A stretch of DNA of 64,000 nucleotides from Neurospora tetrasperma FGSC 2508 (GCF_000213175.1 NW_009799100.1:1605887-1669886); one strand, 5' to 3'. Positions 1 through 12,258 are shown, counted from the stretch's first letter. A program made the numbers and translations. Notes: generated by a model from the sequence alone, not told the origin.

Positions 1-352
1 GGCAGAGAGGAGGGGGTGGTGATGATGGACTGTGAGTTTTTTCCAGTCTCTCTTCTGCGATTTAGTCAAGTTGGTTGGTCGTCGTGGAGCTAACATTCAG
101 TCACTGTTGATAGCAGAAACCACCAACACCAGCACCAGCACCAGCACCAGCATCATCAGCAACCTACTCCGGTCCCACCTCACGAACGACCTATGAGCAC
201 TGCCTTCCCCGGCTACAAAAAGTTCTGCTTGGATCGCCATCCGGAGGACTCAAAGTATGCATTAAACTCGTCGGCTTTGTACATTCGGGCGGATATCGTG
301 GATCAGAACTGGCCTATCGGGTATTATAATCATCACCATGGTCGTCAATGAT
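1..352 (+). CDS. 3' end of an unidentified gene (partial, left edge)
   Basis: An open frame runs 101-352 and ends at TGA. It can be joined to an upstream exon (1-31) by a 69-nt intron: donor GTGAGT at 32, branch GCTAAC and acceptor CAG ending at 100, with matching phase. The visible protein has a His-Gln run coded by CACCAG repeats (about 121-154), then a more ordinary segment containing AFPGYKKFCLDRH and YIRADIVDQNWP, and ends in GYYNHHHGRQ. I do not recognise the family. The codons after the repeat look like normal protein rather than low complexity. The 5' part lies outside the window, so name and full length cannot be given. Confidence 0.42.
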
Positions 353-1577
353 CCTGTTGATGCCGAGTGGTTCAAAAGGGTGTCGGTCGATGACGACAGA
401 AATACTCATATGTAACGGTACAAGAGGGCGATGATGATGGGCCAAGTATGCCTGTGTAAATAATTTATGATTGTTTTTTATGACGCGGTAAAATCCGGTG
501 TTTTGATGCGGATTTAATTGCATAATTGAGGAGTGTATTGGAAAGGACAACGGACCATTCACAGATCCGGTTACTGAGGAGGTGCGATAAGATAACGAAG
601 TGCCACGACCCTAGTGCTGATCGTCACCTCCACCGTTGTACAGATCAATGCTGGAAAGTTTGTTAGCGTGTTACTCGCCCCACATCACCCAACAGGGGGA
701 GTTGCAAGCTTGGACACATCTATCTACAGGCTCTGATTGGTTGAAATTGCTTGATTTCAAAGTGAGAAAGAGTTGACAGACAATTCAGACAGCTCACGCA
801 CACACATGGTTTTTTTCTCCAGCCAGGGTGCCCAAATCACTAAAAACACTTAGACTTACCCTTGCTACCTCCTCTAATTGGTAAGTTATAGGGTGTTTTG
901 TCAGATAAAAGAGGTAACCAGGGTAGCCAGCCCAGACTTTACGTAAGCGGGCCACACTAGTATTACCTCGATACTAGATTTTCTATATAAAGGATTTCCC
1001 CAGTATAGAGCTCTAGACAATACACAGTGGGCACCCTCTACTGAATCAATACCCCTGCTCGTGCCCGTATTCTATATGTTTACAGATCCCCTTCGCTCCC
1101 CTTGTCGAAAGCTGCTTACAAGTACCACGCTAACGAACTTTCCAGGGGTGAACTGTAGGGCTGAAAGGGGGAAGTGGCGTTATAAATTACAGGACATTTA
1201 CACTGACCAATACCGAACATCAACTTTCCACCTCTCCTCACTGTACCACCTCGGTTTAGGCATTATTTCAGCAAGAGGAGATCTACCTATTTTCCTCCCA
1301 TCAAAATACGCAATCAAAGGTTGTTAATCACCCACGAGTGTCACATTGACGTTGCGTCTTGCTTGCCTAAAGGTTGGTGTGGGGTAACTCGGGGTACATG
1401 AACTGAGCTCCCTCCCCCGCTGGATGACGTGAATCCCAGCTAAAACCCCAACCTCACTTCTGCAAACAACACATCGACAGAACCGGTCGCAAACTTCAAC
1501 GCCATCAACATCTAGTTTAATTACCTCAAGGACATCACGTATCAACTTAATCGAAACAAACCACGCCAACCACCACG
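353..1577. other. Intergenic region, PI31 upstream
   Basis: No gene is supported here. The only structure I see is an imperfect inverted repeat at 844-899, where AAAACAC and CTTACC pair with GGTAAG and GTGTTTT around a loop. The part next to 1578 is presumably promoter and 5' leader of the PI31-like gene. Confidence 0.5.
844..899. repeat. Imperfect inverted repeat (hairpin)
   Basis: The arms at about 844-862 and 880-898 pair over two blocks (AAAACAC/GTGTTTT and CTTACC/GGTAAG) with an internal mismatch and a loop of about 20 nt. It could be a cryptic hairpin or the remnant of a small inverted-repeat element. No target-site duplication was identified. Confidence 0.3.
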
Positions 1578-2786
1578 ATGGCGCCCCCATTAAGCCCCGC
1601 CGCCATCCTAGACGGCATGGCCGCCGCCCTCCCCACGCACGCCAAAGACGACACTACATCGGACCTCAGCAGCTCCCTCGATGCCATCGCCCTCTTTGTA
1701 CACGCAGCCATGACCTCCGTCGGCTTCCGCCTGATCGGCTTTTCCGAGGACAGCAAGCCCGAAGAACAAGCCGAATGCCAATCCCTCGCCCCGCGCCTGC
1801 CCAGCTCATGGAACCGCAGCCTGTCTTCGCACTGCTTCGTCTACGCACACGAACAATCATCGATGCGCTACGTCATTCGCATCGACCGCATGGGTTCCAA
1901 GATTGAGATCCGCGGGCTGGGTATGGGCGATGAACGGATTGCGCGGTTTGAAATCACGACTAGGGATTATGTGTCGGCTGCTGCTCTGCCCATTCGGATT
2001 CCTATTTCTGAAGAGACTGGCGAAGAGGACCGAAGCGACCTCCCTGAGAAGCTAAAGAAGGTGTTCATCTCGGACGAACGCATCGCCGACCTGGCGTCGC
2101 TGCTCAAGATCAACATCATCCAGCGCCTCGTCCCCAGTCTGCAGAAGGAGGGGTACGAGGAGAGTCCCGACCATCGCGCTGCAAGGCAAGATGCGGATGA
2201 AGCTGGCCGTCGCGCAGGCGGTTCTCGTCAACCTCCTCCCGGACCTCAACAGCCTTTGCATCCGCTCATGCCTGAGCCCGCTCAACCGTACCCTTACCCG
2301 GACGACCTCGAGCCGCCTGCCCGTCGACCGATTCCGACTGGAGACTTCCCGCCTCCGGGCTTTGAGGACGAATACGAGATTAACCGCCACCCTCGCGGCG
2401 GCGGCCTGCCGGGCTTCGTGGGCGGACCGAACCAAGGAGGAAGAAGTGATTACGGGAGAAGTGATCTCTACCCAGCCGGTCTGGGCCCGGATGATCCCAT
2501 CAGGGGATCGTTTGCACCGCCGCTTGGTGGACCCGGAGGGAGAGGACCTGGTGGGTTCGGGACTGGTGGTATGCACCCGACTTTTGATGATCCACTCTTC
2601 CAGGGCCCGCGAGGAGGAAATGGAGAGGGAGAAGGAGGCTATGATGACCAAGCGCCGCCGGGCGCTAGGTGGGATCCAGTGGGTCCTGGAGGTATGCCGA
2701 GGTTTGGCGGGGATAGACCTGGACGCGGAGGAGGGAGGGGCTTTGGTGGAGGGGGGTTTGGTGGTTTCGGAGGGGATATCATTTGA
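1578..2786 (+). CDS. PI31-like proteasome regulator
   Basis: A single-exon protein of 402 residues. Residues about 10-185 resemble the PI31/FP N-terminal domain, including the MTSVGFRLIGF segment and a following alpha/beta region. From about 215 onward the protein is Pro/Gly-rich, as in the PI31 C-terminal tail, and finishes in FGGGGFGGFGGDII. PI31 proteins bind the 20S proteasome and modulate its activity or assembly. The start is the ATG after CCACG, with stops upstream. Opposite-strand open frames over the Gly/Pro-rich tail reflect base composition. Family assignment is fairly secure; no partner is evident from neighbours. Confidence 0.82.
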   Translation: MAPPLSPAAILDGMAAALPTHAKDDTTSDLSSSLDAIALFVHAAMTSVGFRLIGFSEDSKPEEQAECQSLAPRLPSSWNRSLSSHCFVYAHEQSSMRYVIRIDRMGSKIEIRGLGMGDERIARFEITTRDYVSAAALPIRIPISEETGEEDRSDLPEKLKKVFISDERIADLASLLKINIIQRLVPSLQKEGYEESPDHRAARQDADEAGRRAGGSRQPPPGPQQPLHPLMPEPAQPYPYPDDLEPPARRPIPTGDFPPPGFEDEYEINRHPRGGGLPGFVGGPNQGGRSDYGRSDLYPAGLGPDDPIRGSFAPPLGGPGGRGPGGFGTGGMHPTFDDPLFQGPRGGNGEGEGGYDDQAPPGARWDPVGPGGMPRFGGDRPGRGGGRGFGGGGFGGFGGDII

Positions 2787-3179
2787 TTGAAGAGTGGCCA
2801 TGGGAGTTCAGGGACAACTTTGAGGGCTGGATCCATCTTGTGCTGCTACTTTTTCCTTACGAAGGATGAGCAGATGGTTATGAGACACACCAAGTACAGT
2901 AAGGCCTGACAAAAGAGAAGCTCAAGCTGCTGATAATGAGCGGTAATATGGAGGGTCGTATGATGCAGGACCACTGATAAGCATTTGTATTATATCAAAA
3001 TGAAAATGGTTCAGTTGGTAATTTTCAAACACTAGACGTGATCTCGCTATGGGTGTACACATGCATTTCCAGTTTTGCGAAGGTTATTGAGGATATTGAA
3101 CTATGCAAGCCGTACATCTTGATAAACAGCTATTATCACCGAATCTCACTGGCTTCTCTATGTTCACAGTCTTTTCTCT
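2787..3179. other. Short intergenic region
   Basis: This holds the 3' flank of the PI31-like gene. No further feature is supported. Confidence 0.4.
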
Positions 3180-3593
3180 TTGTTTCCTCACTGTCATACT
3201 GATTGTTATCGATCCATCTTCAAGGCAACTTCAGTCACTCTCCATATCAGTCAGCCTTCACCAGAAAATTCCAGCCTTGCAAGCCCACCCCCAAGTCATC
3301 GACTTGCGGGCCTCAACATTGTTCTCCACCTCAATGCCACCACCCTCAAATCCGGGGCCGTCATCTCCAAGGACGCTGTAAACACTGCTGAGGCTGCGGT
3401 CGAGACCGTTGTCGAGACCGAATCTTATATCGAAGGCACCATCACCAACGCCGATGGAACCTCCTACACTGTCCTCGACCATCCCGCACTCAAGCGCTCC
3501 ATTGGTCAACACGGCACATGTCTCAGCCCCAACAAGAGTTGGCGTCTCGGCTACTCCTACAGGACTTGGGACACGTGCGACGACACCGTCTAG
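3180..3593 (+). CDS. Orphan coding segment, probable last exon
   Basis: An open frame without a usable ATG whose second half (from about 3310) has strong fungal codon bias, many codons ending in C, and normal protein composition: segments GLNIVLHLNATTLKSG, YIEGTITNADGTSYTVL and SWRLGYSYRTWDTCDDTV, then TAG. The upstream frame with an ATG at 3103 and a hydrophobic stretch is in another phase and would need an intron whose splice sites I could not place. I do not recognise the family. It could be the last exon of a small, perhaps secreted, protein or a gene relic beside the assembly gap. Confidence 0.33.
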   Translation: MFPHCHTDCYRSIFKATSVTLHISQPSPENSSLASPPPSHRLAGLNIVLHLNATTLKSGAVISKDAVNTAEAAVETVVETESYIEGTITNADGTSYTVLDHPALKRSIGQHGTCLSPNKSWRLGYSYRTWDTCDDTV

Positions 3594-3771
3594 TCAATAA
3601 GATCAGCGTCGCCTCCCCTATAGAGAGACAATGACTATCTCTCGGCCAGCGTTTTTGAGGCAGGATGCGATCCATGGTGTAGGCTCGTTACACGTATTCG
3701 GTATCGAGACCACAAACGTTCAAGGCACCGAGGTCGGTAATAGCAATATCGCAGCCCTAGTCAATCCCCCC

Positions 3772-4702
3772 NNNNNNNNNNNNNNNNNNNNNNNNNNNNN
3801 NNNNNNNNNNNNNNNNNNNNNNNNNNNNNNNNNNNNNNNNNNNNNNNNNNNNNNNNNNNNNNNNNNNNNNNNNNNNNNNNNNNNNNNNNNNNNNNNNNNN
3901 NNNNNNNNNNNNNNNNNNNNNNNNNNNNNNNNNNNNNNNNNNNNNNNNNNNNNNNNNNNNNNNNNNNNNNNNNNNNNNNNNNNNNNNNNNNNNNNNNNNN
4001 NNNNNNNNNNNNNNNNNNNNNNNNNNNNNNNNNNNNNNNNNNNNNNNNNNNNNNNNNNNNNNNNNNNNNNNNNNNNNNNNNNNNNNNNNNNNNNNNNNNN
4101 NNNNNNNNNNNNNNNNNNNNNNNNNNNNNNNNNNNNNNNNNNNNNNNNNNNNNNNNNNNNNNNNNNNNNNNNNNNNNNNNNNNNNNNNNNNNNNNNNNNN
4201 NNNNNNNNNNNNNNNNNNNNNNNNNNNNNNNNNNNNNNNNNNNNNNNNNNNNNNNNNNNNNNNNNNNNNNNNNNNNNNNNNNNNNNNNNNNNNNNNNNNN
4301 NNNNNNNNNNNNNNNNNNNNNNNNNNNNNNNNNNNNNNNNNNNNNNNNNNNNNNNNNNNNNNNNNNNNNNNNNNNNNNNNNNNNNNNNNNNNNNNNNNNN
4401 NNNNNNNNNNNNNNNNNNNNNNNNNNNNNNNNNNNNNNNNNNNNNNNNNNNNNNNNNNNNNNNNNNNNNNNNNNNNNNNNNNNNNNNNNNNNNNNNNNNN
4501 NNNNNNNNNNNNNNNNNNNNNNNNNNNNNNNNNNNNNNNNNNNNNNNNNNNNNNNNNNNNNNNNNNNNNNNNNNNNNNNNNNNNNNNNNNNNNNNNNNNN
4601 NNNNNNNNNNNNNNNNNNNNNNNNNNNNNNNNNNNNNNNNNNNNNNNNNNNNNNNNNNNNNNNNNNNNNNNNNNNNNNNNNNNNNNNNNNNNNNNNNNNN
4701 NN
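3772..4702. other. Assembly gap (N) bounded by poly-C
   Basis: 931 undetermined bases. The left edge is a run of six C, and the right edge continues as 24 consecutive C (4703-4726). The gap probably sits in or next to a long C homopolymer that could not be assembled. Nothing can be said about its content. Confidence 0.97.
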
Positions 4703-4726
4703 CCCCCCCCCCCCCCCCCCCCCCCC

Positions 4727-5215
4727 ACATCAACACGTACCAGTCGGGCAGCAGAATTGGTGCTGAGGGAGTAACAAGTAGCGCCAGCTGGGGGGCCAAG
4801 GACCCAGTGGGCTATTTTTTGCCTTCTGTATGCGCCAAGCCATGCTCATGCACACTTGGACTAACACACAATCCTCAGTGTGATGGCCAGATGCGCCCCT
4901 ACAGCGTGAGGGCTTGAGATCAGCTGCAGCCATGGGTTTCTTCCCTCTTTCTATTTTCTTTTGTGGGGACCAGCTTTGCCAGTCTCATGCCGTAACACAA
5001 GAATGGCGCTTCCACAGCCTCCGTGATGTTCATTGAATGTGTCTGAAAAAAGGTGGCTTTTGTGAGGTTCGGGGAGGTCGGTCTTCTCTTGAACGCAAGA
5101 CGATGGTCATTCAGGCGTCTCTGTTGGTTTTTCCCCCTTGCGCGGTGCATGGCCAGAATCCCGTCGAGAGGCATTTTGCGACAGATAATGCCACCCGCGT
5201 TCAGATTGTGTTTGC
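4727..5215. other. Intergenic region, 3' of REV7
   Basis: No gene is supported between the gap and the REV7 stop codon. Open frames here lack codon bias and family likeness. Confidence 0.45.
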
Positions 5216-6179
5216 CTACTTGTTCAACATTTCTTTCGCCTTGCCTTCTTCAAGCCAACACTCGAAGAACAAGGCCCCTGCCTCGACAGACCGGATTGGA
5301 GTTGTCTTGACACCTCCAACATCTGCGCCTGGTTCCGGCCTTGAGCGAGAGGCGGGCTGGAGGTTGGGTTCAGAGGGAATCCACGCTTGGGGATGCTATA
5401 TTTCATAAGCAGATATCAGCGTAACCCGCTTAGTCGGTCAAGGGAGACAGTCAACTTACCCCAATGGGAGCAAGGGCCTCGTCTCTCAACTCCACGGCCA
5501 CGGTAAAAGTACATCCCTCTGGCAGGGCATCCATCTTCTCGGCAGCATGCGCCATCCTTCGCAGTGCACCACGTAACTGCTCGTCGAGATCGGGCAAGCT
5601 CACTGTGTGAGCGGTGGGGAAATAGTATTCGTCGTCTCGACTGTCTTCGTTTCTGTGCTCTTTTGCTAAGGCTTTTTTAAAGGCTCGCATTGGCTTGGCA
5701 CCACCAGGCCACGCGGGGAATCGGCTGACGTCAAACATCCAGCGTTCAAGAACCGAACCTGGTGGGATGGTCTGAGAGGATGCTGATTGTGTGGGATCAG
5801 ACGACATTTCTGCTTCGAGAGGGGAGTGAATGACGACAGCAATGCGTGATACACGGCCCTCTGCAATCTGAGCGGCCACGGCTTTAACAGCATCGCGTAT
5901 CCAGGAGCAGACCTTGGGATGGCGGTTCTGGTGCACCGGGAGATTGTAGGCGCGAGCAGAGAGAAAGGTAGGTTGCGGGTAGATTCCCCGATAGTAGAGG
6001 ATATTGTGAATGGCGACAACGAAAAAGTTGTTGAAGGATTGTAACAGGACGATACTTGAATCATAAGGCAGTGGCTGAGAGGGCGGTTCTTCGTAGATTT
6101 CCTGACGGCGATATTGGTGTCGCTGCTCAGACCGAGACTGAAGGGGAGAGGTAGGAGAGGAAGGGACCGGAGAAGACAT
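5216..6179 (-). CDS. REV7: REV7/MAD2L2-like HORMA protein, Pol zeta subunit
   Basis: Two exons, 6179-5460 and 5395-5216, with a 64-nt intron (GTAAGT to TAG, phase 0), give 299 residues. The core from about residue 40 has the HORMA pattern: LLQSFNNFFVVAIHNILYYR, FDVSRFPAW, SLPDLDEQLRGALRRM. The last exon supplies the closing strand TTPIRSVEAGALFFECWLEE, equivalent to the human TPLRSV...L.LYVEE segment. REV7 is the accessory subunit of translesion DNA polymerase zeta and binds REV3 and REV1 in the nucleus. Without the second exon the frame would end just after the intron donor. The gene is divergent from the importin gene. Confidence 0.88.
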
Positions 6180-7075
6180 AATGATCAGTGGTAGTTAATA
6201 TCCGACTGGTACGGGCGAGATGTTTCGTCACTTGACTGTGATGACTTGAACAAAAATCATGGAAAGATTAGTTCTAGTAGGTTGCTTTGAGTAAGCCAAC
6301 GGAAGGAGAGAAAGAAAAGGGTTTTGTGAAATGAGACGGAATCCTGTGTGAAACAATGATGGCATCTGTTGTCATCACATCTCTCTCCACTTGCACCTAC
6401 CCAAAGTCAAGATATTTCTTTGGACTGCATGATGAGACGCGCAAGATTCGCGGAGAACAATGACCGCGTTTGGCAGGGACTGGAACCTTTTCAACGCCAA
6501 AGCAGGTGACGAGCCCCACCGATGCCCCGCCCTCTGAGATGACTGTACAGAATATGTGCATTCGCTCTTGTTAGTGTCGTCAGCGATACCGATATTTCTG
6601 TAACATTTTCGCAAAGAAGCTCGACCCTTGGAAGTCCAGCTGCTTCTCCCCTCCTGCCACTCTTTTCGTCCATGATCTTCAGATAGCTTCCGCTCGCGTC
6701 CCGGACTATCACGACCTCCACCACGAGAGCCGTATCTCACTCAGCAGGCGTGCCTGACCGCATCCTGTTGTTCACTCTGCCGACAAACTAAAGGCCCCCG
6801 TCTTAGCAGCTTTGCCTTTTATATTTTCTTGAACGACAACACTTTTCCCTTCTCTCGACTTGTGTAGTCCTTTGGGCACCTCGACATTTTTGCCGATTTC
6901 GATCCCATCCCGTCGCATACCATATACCCCCCCAATCAAACCACCCAAACTCCCGTCATACCTCGACTGAATTTTTGGAACTTCGACTTGATCATACAGC
7001 CTTGATCTCGTTATCGATACTCACAACTTTACGCGACCATCTCTTCCTTATACCCCATCTTGTAACGCCGTCACA
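6180..7075. promoter_or_regulatory. Divergent intergenic region, REV7 / KAP114
   Basis: About 0.9 kb separates the two start codons and must hold both promoters and leaders. Pyrimidine-rich stretches precede the importin ATG (6830-7070). No TATA box or other clear site was identified. Confidence 0.4.
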
Positions 7076-10000
7076 ATGGATCAAATGGAGCAACAACTGG
7101 CGCAGCTGCTTGCCAACACGCAGCTTCCCGACGAGGGCCCTCGCAAGCAGGCCGAGCTCGATCTCTCCCACGCCAAGGCGAACCCCGATTTCCCAATTGC
7201 GATTGCCCGCGTCGGTATCAACGCCTCGTTCCCCGTCAGCATTCGCCAGTCTGCCTTGACCTACCTGCGTCAATTTATCGAGGACAACTGGAGCCCAGAC
7301 GATGGCGAAGCCCCTCGCTATCCTATTTCCGATCACTACAAGCACGAACTCAGAGAGGTGCTGCTGGCCCTCTGCCTGGGAAGCGAGGGCGACAGAAAGG
7401 TCAAGGTTGCCACCAGTCTGGTCGTCAGCAAGATTGCTCAGGCCGACTTCCCCGACAGATGGCCTACCTTGCTACCCAGTGTTTTGGGTGTCATGCCCAC
7501 CGGGACTGACGACCAGCTGCACGGCGCCTTGCGCATTCTTCAAGACCTTGTCGAGGAAAGTCTGACTGACGAGCAATTCTTCGGCACCGCGCGCGAAATC
7601 ATCAAGGCATGCTACGATGTCGCCCTCAACAACGACCGCAAAAAGAACCACCGTGCCCTGGCCGTCGTGGTGTTCCGCAGCTGTTTCGATCTGATGGATA
7701 TGGCCAAGGATGATCACAAGAAGGAAGTCACCAGCTTCGCCCAGGAAATCTTGGCCGGCTGGCTCCCCTTCATGGAGCTTGTCATCAACTCACCACTTCC
7801 TGACCGCGAAGAGGCCGGTTCCCAGCCCCAAAGCTGGTACGGTCCCATCACACTGAAGGTCCAGGTCGTCAAGACCCTGATCAAGATCAAGACCGTCTTC
7901 CCCTCTTTGCTTCTTCCCCACAGTCCCACCTTCTTCAGTGCCGTCTGGCAAGAGCTGTCGAGACTTCAGGACGCTTACCAGGACTTGTTCATCAACAACG
8001 AAGTTCAGAGCCGCCTGGAAGACAGCGATGGCCTACCCTATACCCTCGACTTCCTAGTGCTGGACGAGCTTGACTTCCTCAACCAGTGCTTGCGTGCTAG
8101 CCCTGTACAAAAGCACCTCGAGGCCGACATCAAGGCCCAACCTGACATGTCCAAGATCGATTGGGTCATGAAGCTCAACCAATTGCTGGTCTCGTACTCC
8201 CAGGTCACCCAAGAGGAGGAGGGCCTGTGGGACATTGATGTTTCCTTGTTCCTTGCCGAAGAGACGAGTGTCAGTGCTAACTACACTGCCAGGACGGCAT
8301 GCGGCGACGTGGTTGTCAAGCTCGGCGAATGGCTCGGGCCCAAGGTTTTCCAAGGCCTTTATGAGGTTGCCAAGACTCTCTTTGGTAACAACACCAACAA
8401 CTGGCGGGAGCAAGAGGCTTCGCTCTACCTGTTTAACTGCGCCCTGAACGACTTTTTGGACTGCGAGAAGACCGTTCCTGTCGAGGTTACCGCACCCTAC
8501 GGAGAAATCATTCAGTACGCCGTCAACAGGCAAGATATGCCCGTCTTGTGTGCCCGGGGATTTCTTGCTGGAGCTGCGCTAAGCCAGGCCGCCGGCAGCC
8601 CGGCGTATGGTCTTCTTGAACAAACCATCAAGACTGTTGGAAGCTCGGACTCGGAGCTTATCCAAGTCGCCTGCATCAAGGCCATGGATGGCTTCCTCCA
8701 GTCCACCCTCGAGCCGCAATACCAAGGCCATATCCTCCAAGCTATCCAGGGTTACCTGAGTGGACTGGATCTTACCTCGCTAGAGGACTCGGATGACCTC
8801 CTGGTAACCATCGTTGAGACACTAAAGGCAGCCATTGCCGTGGACATGCGCACAGTTCTCCAACCTGATAGCACTGCTCTTGACATGCTTCTCACGCTTG
8901 GCAAGCACGGTGCTGCCAACTATCATGTAGAAATCAGCGTCTGCGAGGCGTTCGAGGAGATTGCCGAGGCCATGAAGGATGCGACCGCTTATCCAGCCTT
9001 CTGCGCCAAGGTCCTGCCATCTATCACTGGTGCTTTTGATGTGGCCAACGTCACTGGAGACGACCCGCTTGTCATTGTATGTTTTGTCTTCTTCACTTTC
9101 TTTCGGTTGTGTTGACTGTAGGTACTGACACTTCACAGCTCGCCGTTGAACTTTTATCAATCCTTGTGGAGTTTGGCGTAGAGCCTCTTCCTGCTGGCTT
9201 CGTTGAACACACCCTTCCCAAGCTTGCCAGGCTTCTAATGTCATCGACCGAGGGTGAGGTCCTCCGTCCCGGCACGCAGGCCGTCAAGAACATGCTCATG
9301 CATGATCACCAACAAGTGTTTGCATGGAGCGATGAGAGCGGCCGTTCGGGTCTTGAGGTCTGCTTGATGGTTATCGACCGTCTTTTGGATCCTTCTATGG
9401 AGGACAATGCTGCTTCAGACGTCGGTGGTCTCGCGGCAGAGCTGGTCGAGAAGGCTGGTCCCCAGCGGCTTGGGCCTTACCTTGCTCAGCTCCTAAGGGC
9501 GGTTGCCGCACGTCTACACACCGCTCAGGAAGTGGCCATCATTCAATCACTCATCCTTGTCTTTGCGCGCCTTTCTCTTACCGTGGAAGGCGCCCGGGAT
9601 GTCATCAACTTCTTGAGCGAGACTCCTATTGACGGCCAGAACGGACTCCAGATTGTCCTTAGCAAATGGCTTGAGAATTCAGCCATTTTCTCCGGATATG
9701 ACGAGATTCGCCAGAAGTAAGCCCATGCCTATGCGTGTCGTTTGTTACCAACTACTGACTTTGCGTTTTCTAGCATCATTGCCCTCTCTAAGCTGTATGA
9801 GCTTAATGATGCGCGTGTTAATGAAACCCTGGTCAAGGGTGATCTCATCATCAACAATGATACCAGAATTAGGACTAGATCAAGGGCCAAGCAGAGTAAG
9901 TCACCCCGTTACTGTTTTAAAAACTTTCGCCCACCAGTTTTACTGAGCCATCCATCTTCCAGACCCCGATCAGTACACCCAGATCCCCGCCCCGCTGAAG

Positions 10001-10357
10001 ATTGTCAAGGTGCTCGTTGACGAGCTCGGCGCCACAGCCGGTTTCCACTCTGACGCGCGGTCTGCGGCCATGGCGCAAAATGTGGAGGTAGAGGAGGAAG
10101 ACGAGGACGAGGATGACGAGGGCTGGGAAGATGAGCCCGATGTTCTGGATCTCGGCCTCGGCTCCACCAAGGCTGAGCTCATGAGCTGGGCGGAGGGTAA
10201 CCAGGCCCTGCGCGATCGTGATGACGAAACCCGCCAATACCTGGTTGGGTTCTTTGTCCGCGTCGCAACTGAGAACATTGGCAACTTCAATGACCGCTGG
10301 TACCAGCACCTTAACGAGGAAGAGAAGGAGAAGCTGCGGGAACTCAGCGCTCAATAA
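7076..10357 (+). CDS. KAP114: KAP114 / importin-9-like karyopherin
   Basis: Four exons: 7076-9076, 9139-9716, 9774-9895 and 9963-10357. The introns are 62, 57 and 67 nt and all joins keep phase, giving 1031 residues, close to the family's usual length. The N-terminus carries the importin-beta Ran-binding region (AELDLSHAKANPDF, SIRQSALTYLRQFIEDNW), followed by HEAT-type helical repeats. Near the C-terminus is the acidic stretch EVEEEDEDEDDEGWEDE typical of KAP114/importin-9, then the ending DRWYQHLNEEEKEKL. Family members import histones H2A-H2B and TBP into the nucleus under RanGTP control. The gene ends convergently with BUD3. Confidence 0.9.
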
Positions 10358-12258
10358 ACGAGAAAATGGTTGGTCAGTGTCCGTCCTCGACGGCAAGGCA
10401 GAAGTGTGGCAAAGTGAAGTGTTCAACGGGTCATCGTCTGCAAGCATAAGGTATACAGAGGTTATATGGACGAAGGAAATGATGAAACAGATCTTATCGG
10501 CGGTTGTGCGTTAGCCTGTCTTTGGCATCAAGCGTTACGGCAGCATTGTTCGCAGTGAGGGAAAGTCCGCCTGGGCTTTTATCATTTATATCCGGAGATT
10601 TATCGTTTTATCGTTTGGTGCGTGCTGTGAGCGTTGGGATTGCAGGAGAAGAGTTACATACGTGTCGATTCACATATATCATCACTCATCGTTACTTGGT
10701 TGAGACAATAAATAAACATGCAAGAGGAGACGTAGCTGTTTTATAAGGCGCCCGGAACCACAAAGAGCCCATGGCAAGGCATTTTTATCGAGTTGTACCG
10801 AAGAATCTTAGGAGATTCGGAAATGAGGAGGGTCGACAATGCAGATTTGAAGGTCTGTCAGTCACATCGACAACAACGTGAAGATTATAGACCTGAATCT
10901 GGATGCGTCCTAGCGCAGGCCTGAACAACTTTGATGGTTTTTTTTGGTTTTTTTTTTTTTTTTTCCACCAGAACACCATCAATAATCAATGGGAAATTCG
11001 GGCCAGGAACTGAAAGAAACTTATAAAATGGCCAGGGAACGCAGCTTTAGGACATAAACCTTGTCGAACGTTTAACATCCAACTTCCAAACGGACATACA
11101 TGAATTCTACAAGCGAGATAATTCGCATGCACGCTCGTTAGACAAAGCTTAATACTATCTACCTATGTAGGCACTGCAGTTTCTTTTCAGTTCACACTTG
11201 CCTTCGATAATCATTGTAAGGCTTCTTCGACTGGCATAACTTATACAACCAACGGACGACAAGATCGATCGTCGGAGGTGGTTTTTTGCACATGTTGTTG
11301 TTTCAAGGAAACCAATGATTTGAATACCACAACACAACATGGTAGGTGATATTCATCATGACATGACATGACATGACATGACAATGCCTCTAATATTCAA
11401 TGTACATTACCTGCCTACCTCTACCTAGATAATTCAAGGGAATGCTGATACCCACGCACCGTGGAATCATGGCGAATAGGGTTGGATCGCTGAGGTGGGC
11501 ATCCCTCGAGGACTCTCCAGGTGGAAAAAAAAGTCAATAAAAAGTACAGGTAAAGAAATTTATGATAAAAGAATTGGGGAAGTTCATGTATCAAGTACCG
11601 CGCGGAATCAACAAAGGGGAAGTATCTGACAAGATGGTCCAATCAATTAGGATTTTTGACTTTTATGATACGTCCGGTGGATGAGATTTAATGCTTCATG
11701 CAGGATGATGGGTTTGAGCTTTACTACGAAGTTTTGGGAAGACGATTTCGGATGAATAGGGGAGAGCATGTACCTCCGAGACCTTCTGCTACACAGCAAG
11801 TACGAGAGCAGGCATTTCGGCATTCGATAGCGATACTTACTCGACGACAGTCACACAAGAGGTGTTGGTCGATACAACAACAGAAGGACACACTATCACC
11901 ATAATAATGAGTCTGAATAAAGTATGTAGTAGGCTTGATAATTCGACTTGTTAATGAGTCTGTAGCATTGGCTCATCATCTGCTACTTTTGATCTTCCAT
12001 ATGGCTCTTCTGTGCTGTACTTATGCTCGATGCTCGATTCTCCTCTCGCAAAACAGCCATTATTATGCAACCCCAACACAACCCACAACATAGGTACCAA
12101 CCTACTTTACCACACTATACCAACATATATGAAGACATAGAGCATACCAATCAAAAGCCAAGTACCCTCAACATGACACCATGCTCCCCTTTTGTTTTCA
12201 CACATCCAGGACCGAGAATTAAACCAACACGCCAAAGACAAACGGCACTGTCTGAAAA
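10358..12258. other. Intergenic region between convergent KAP114 and BUD3
   Basis: About 1.9 kb between two 3' ends. It contains a long T tract (about 10937-10964) and a CATGA pentanucleotide repeat (11357-11381). I see no credible coding frame or structural RNA. Confidence 0.5.
11357..11381. repeat. (CATGA)5 microsatellite
   Basis: Five perfect tandem copies of CATGA, read directly. It lies in the convergent intergenic space and is likely length-variable. Confidence 0.9.

Noticed and set aside
2052-2836. Long opposite-strand frames over the PI31-like tail
   Set aside because: They overlap Gly/Pro-rich coding sequence and arise from its base composition. They show no family likeness.
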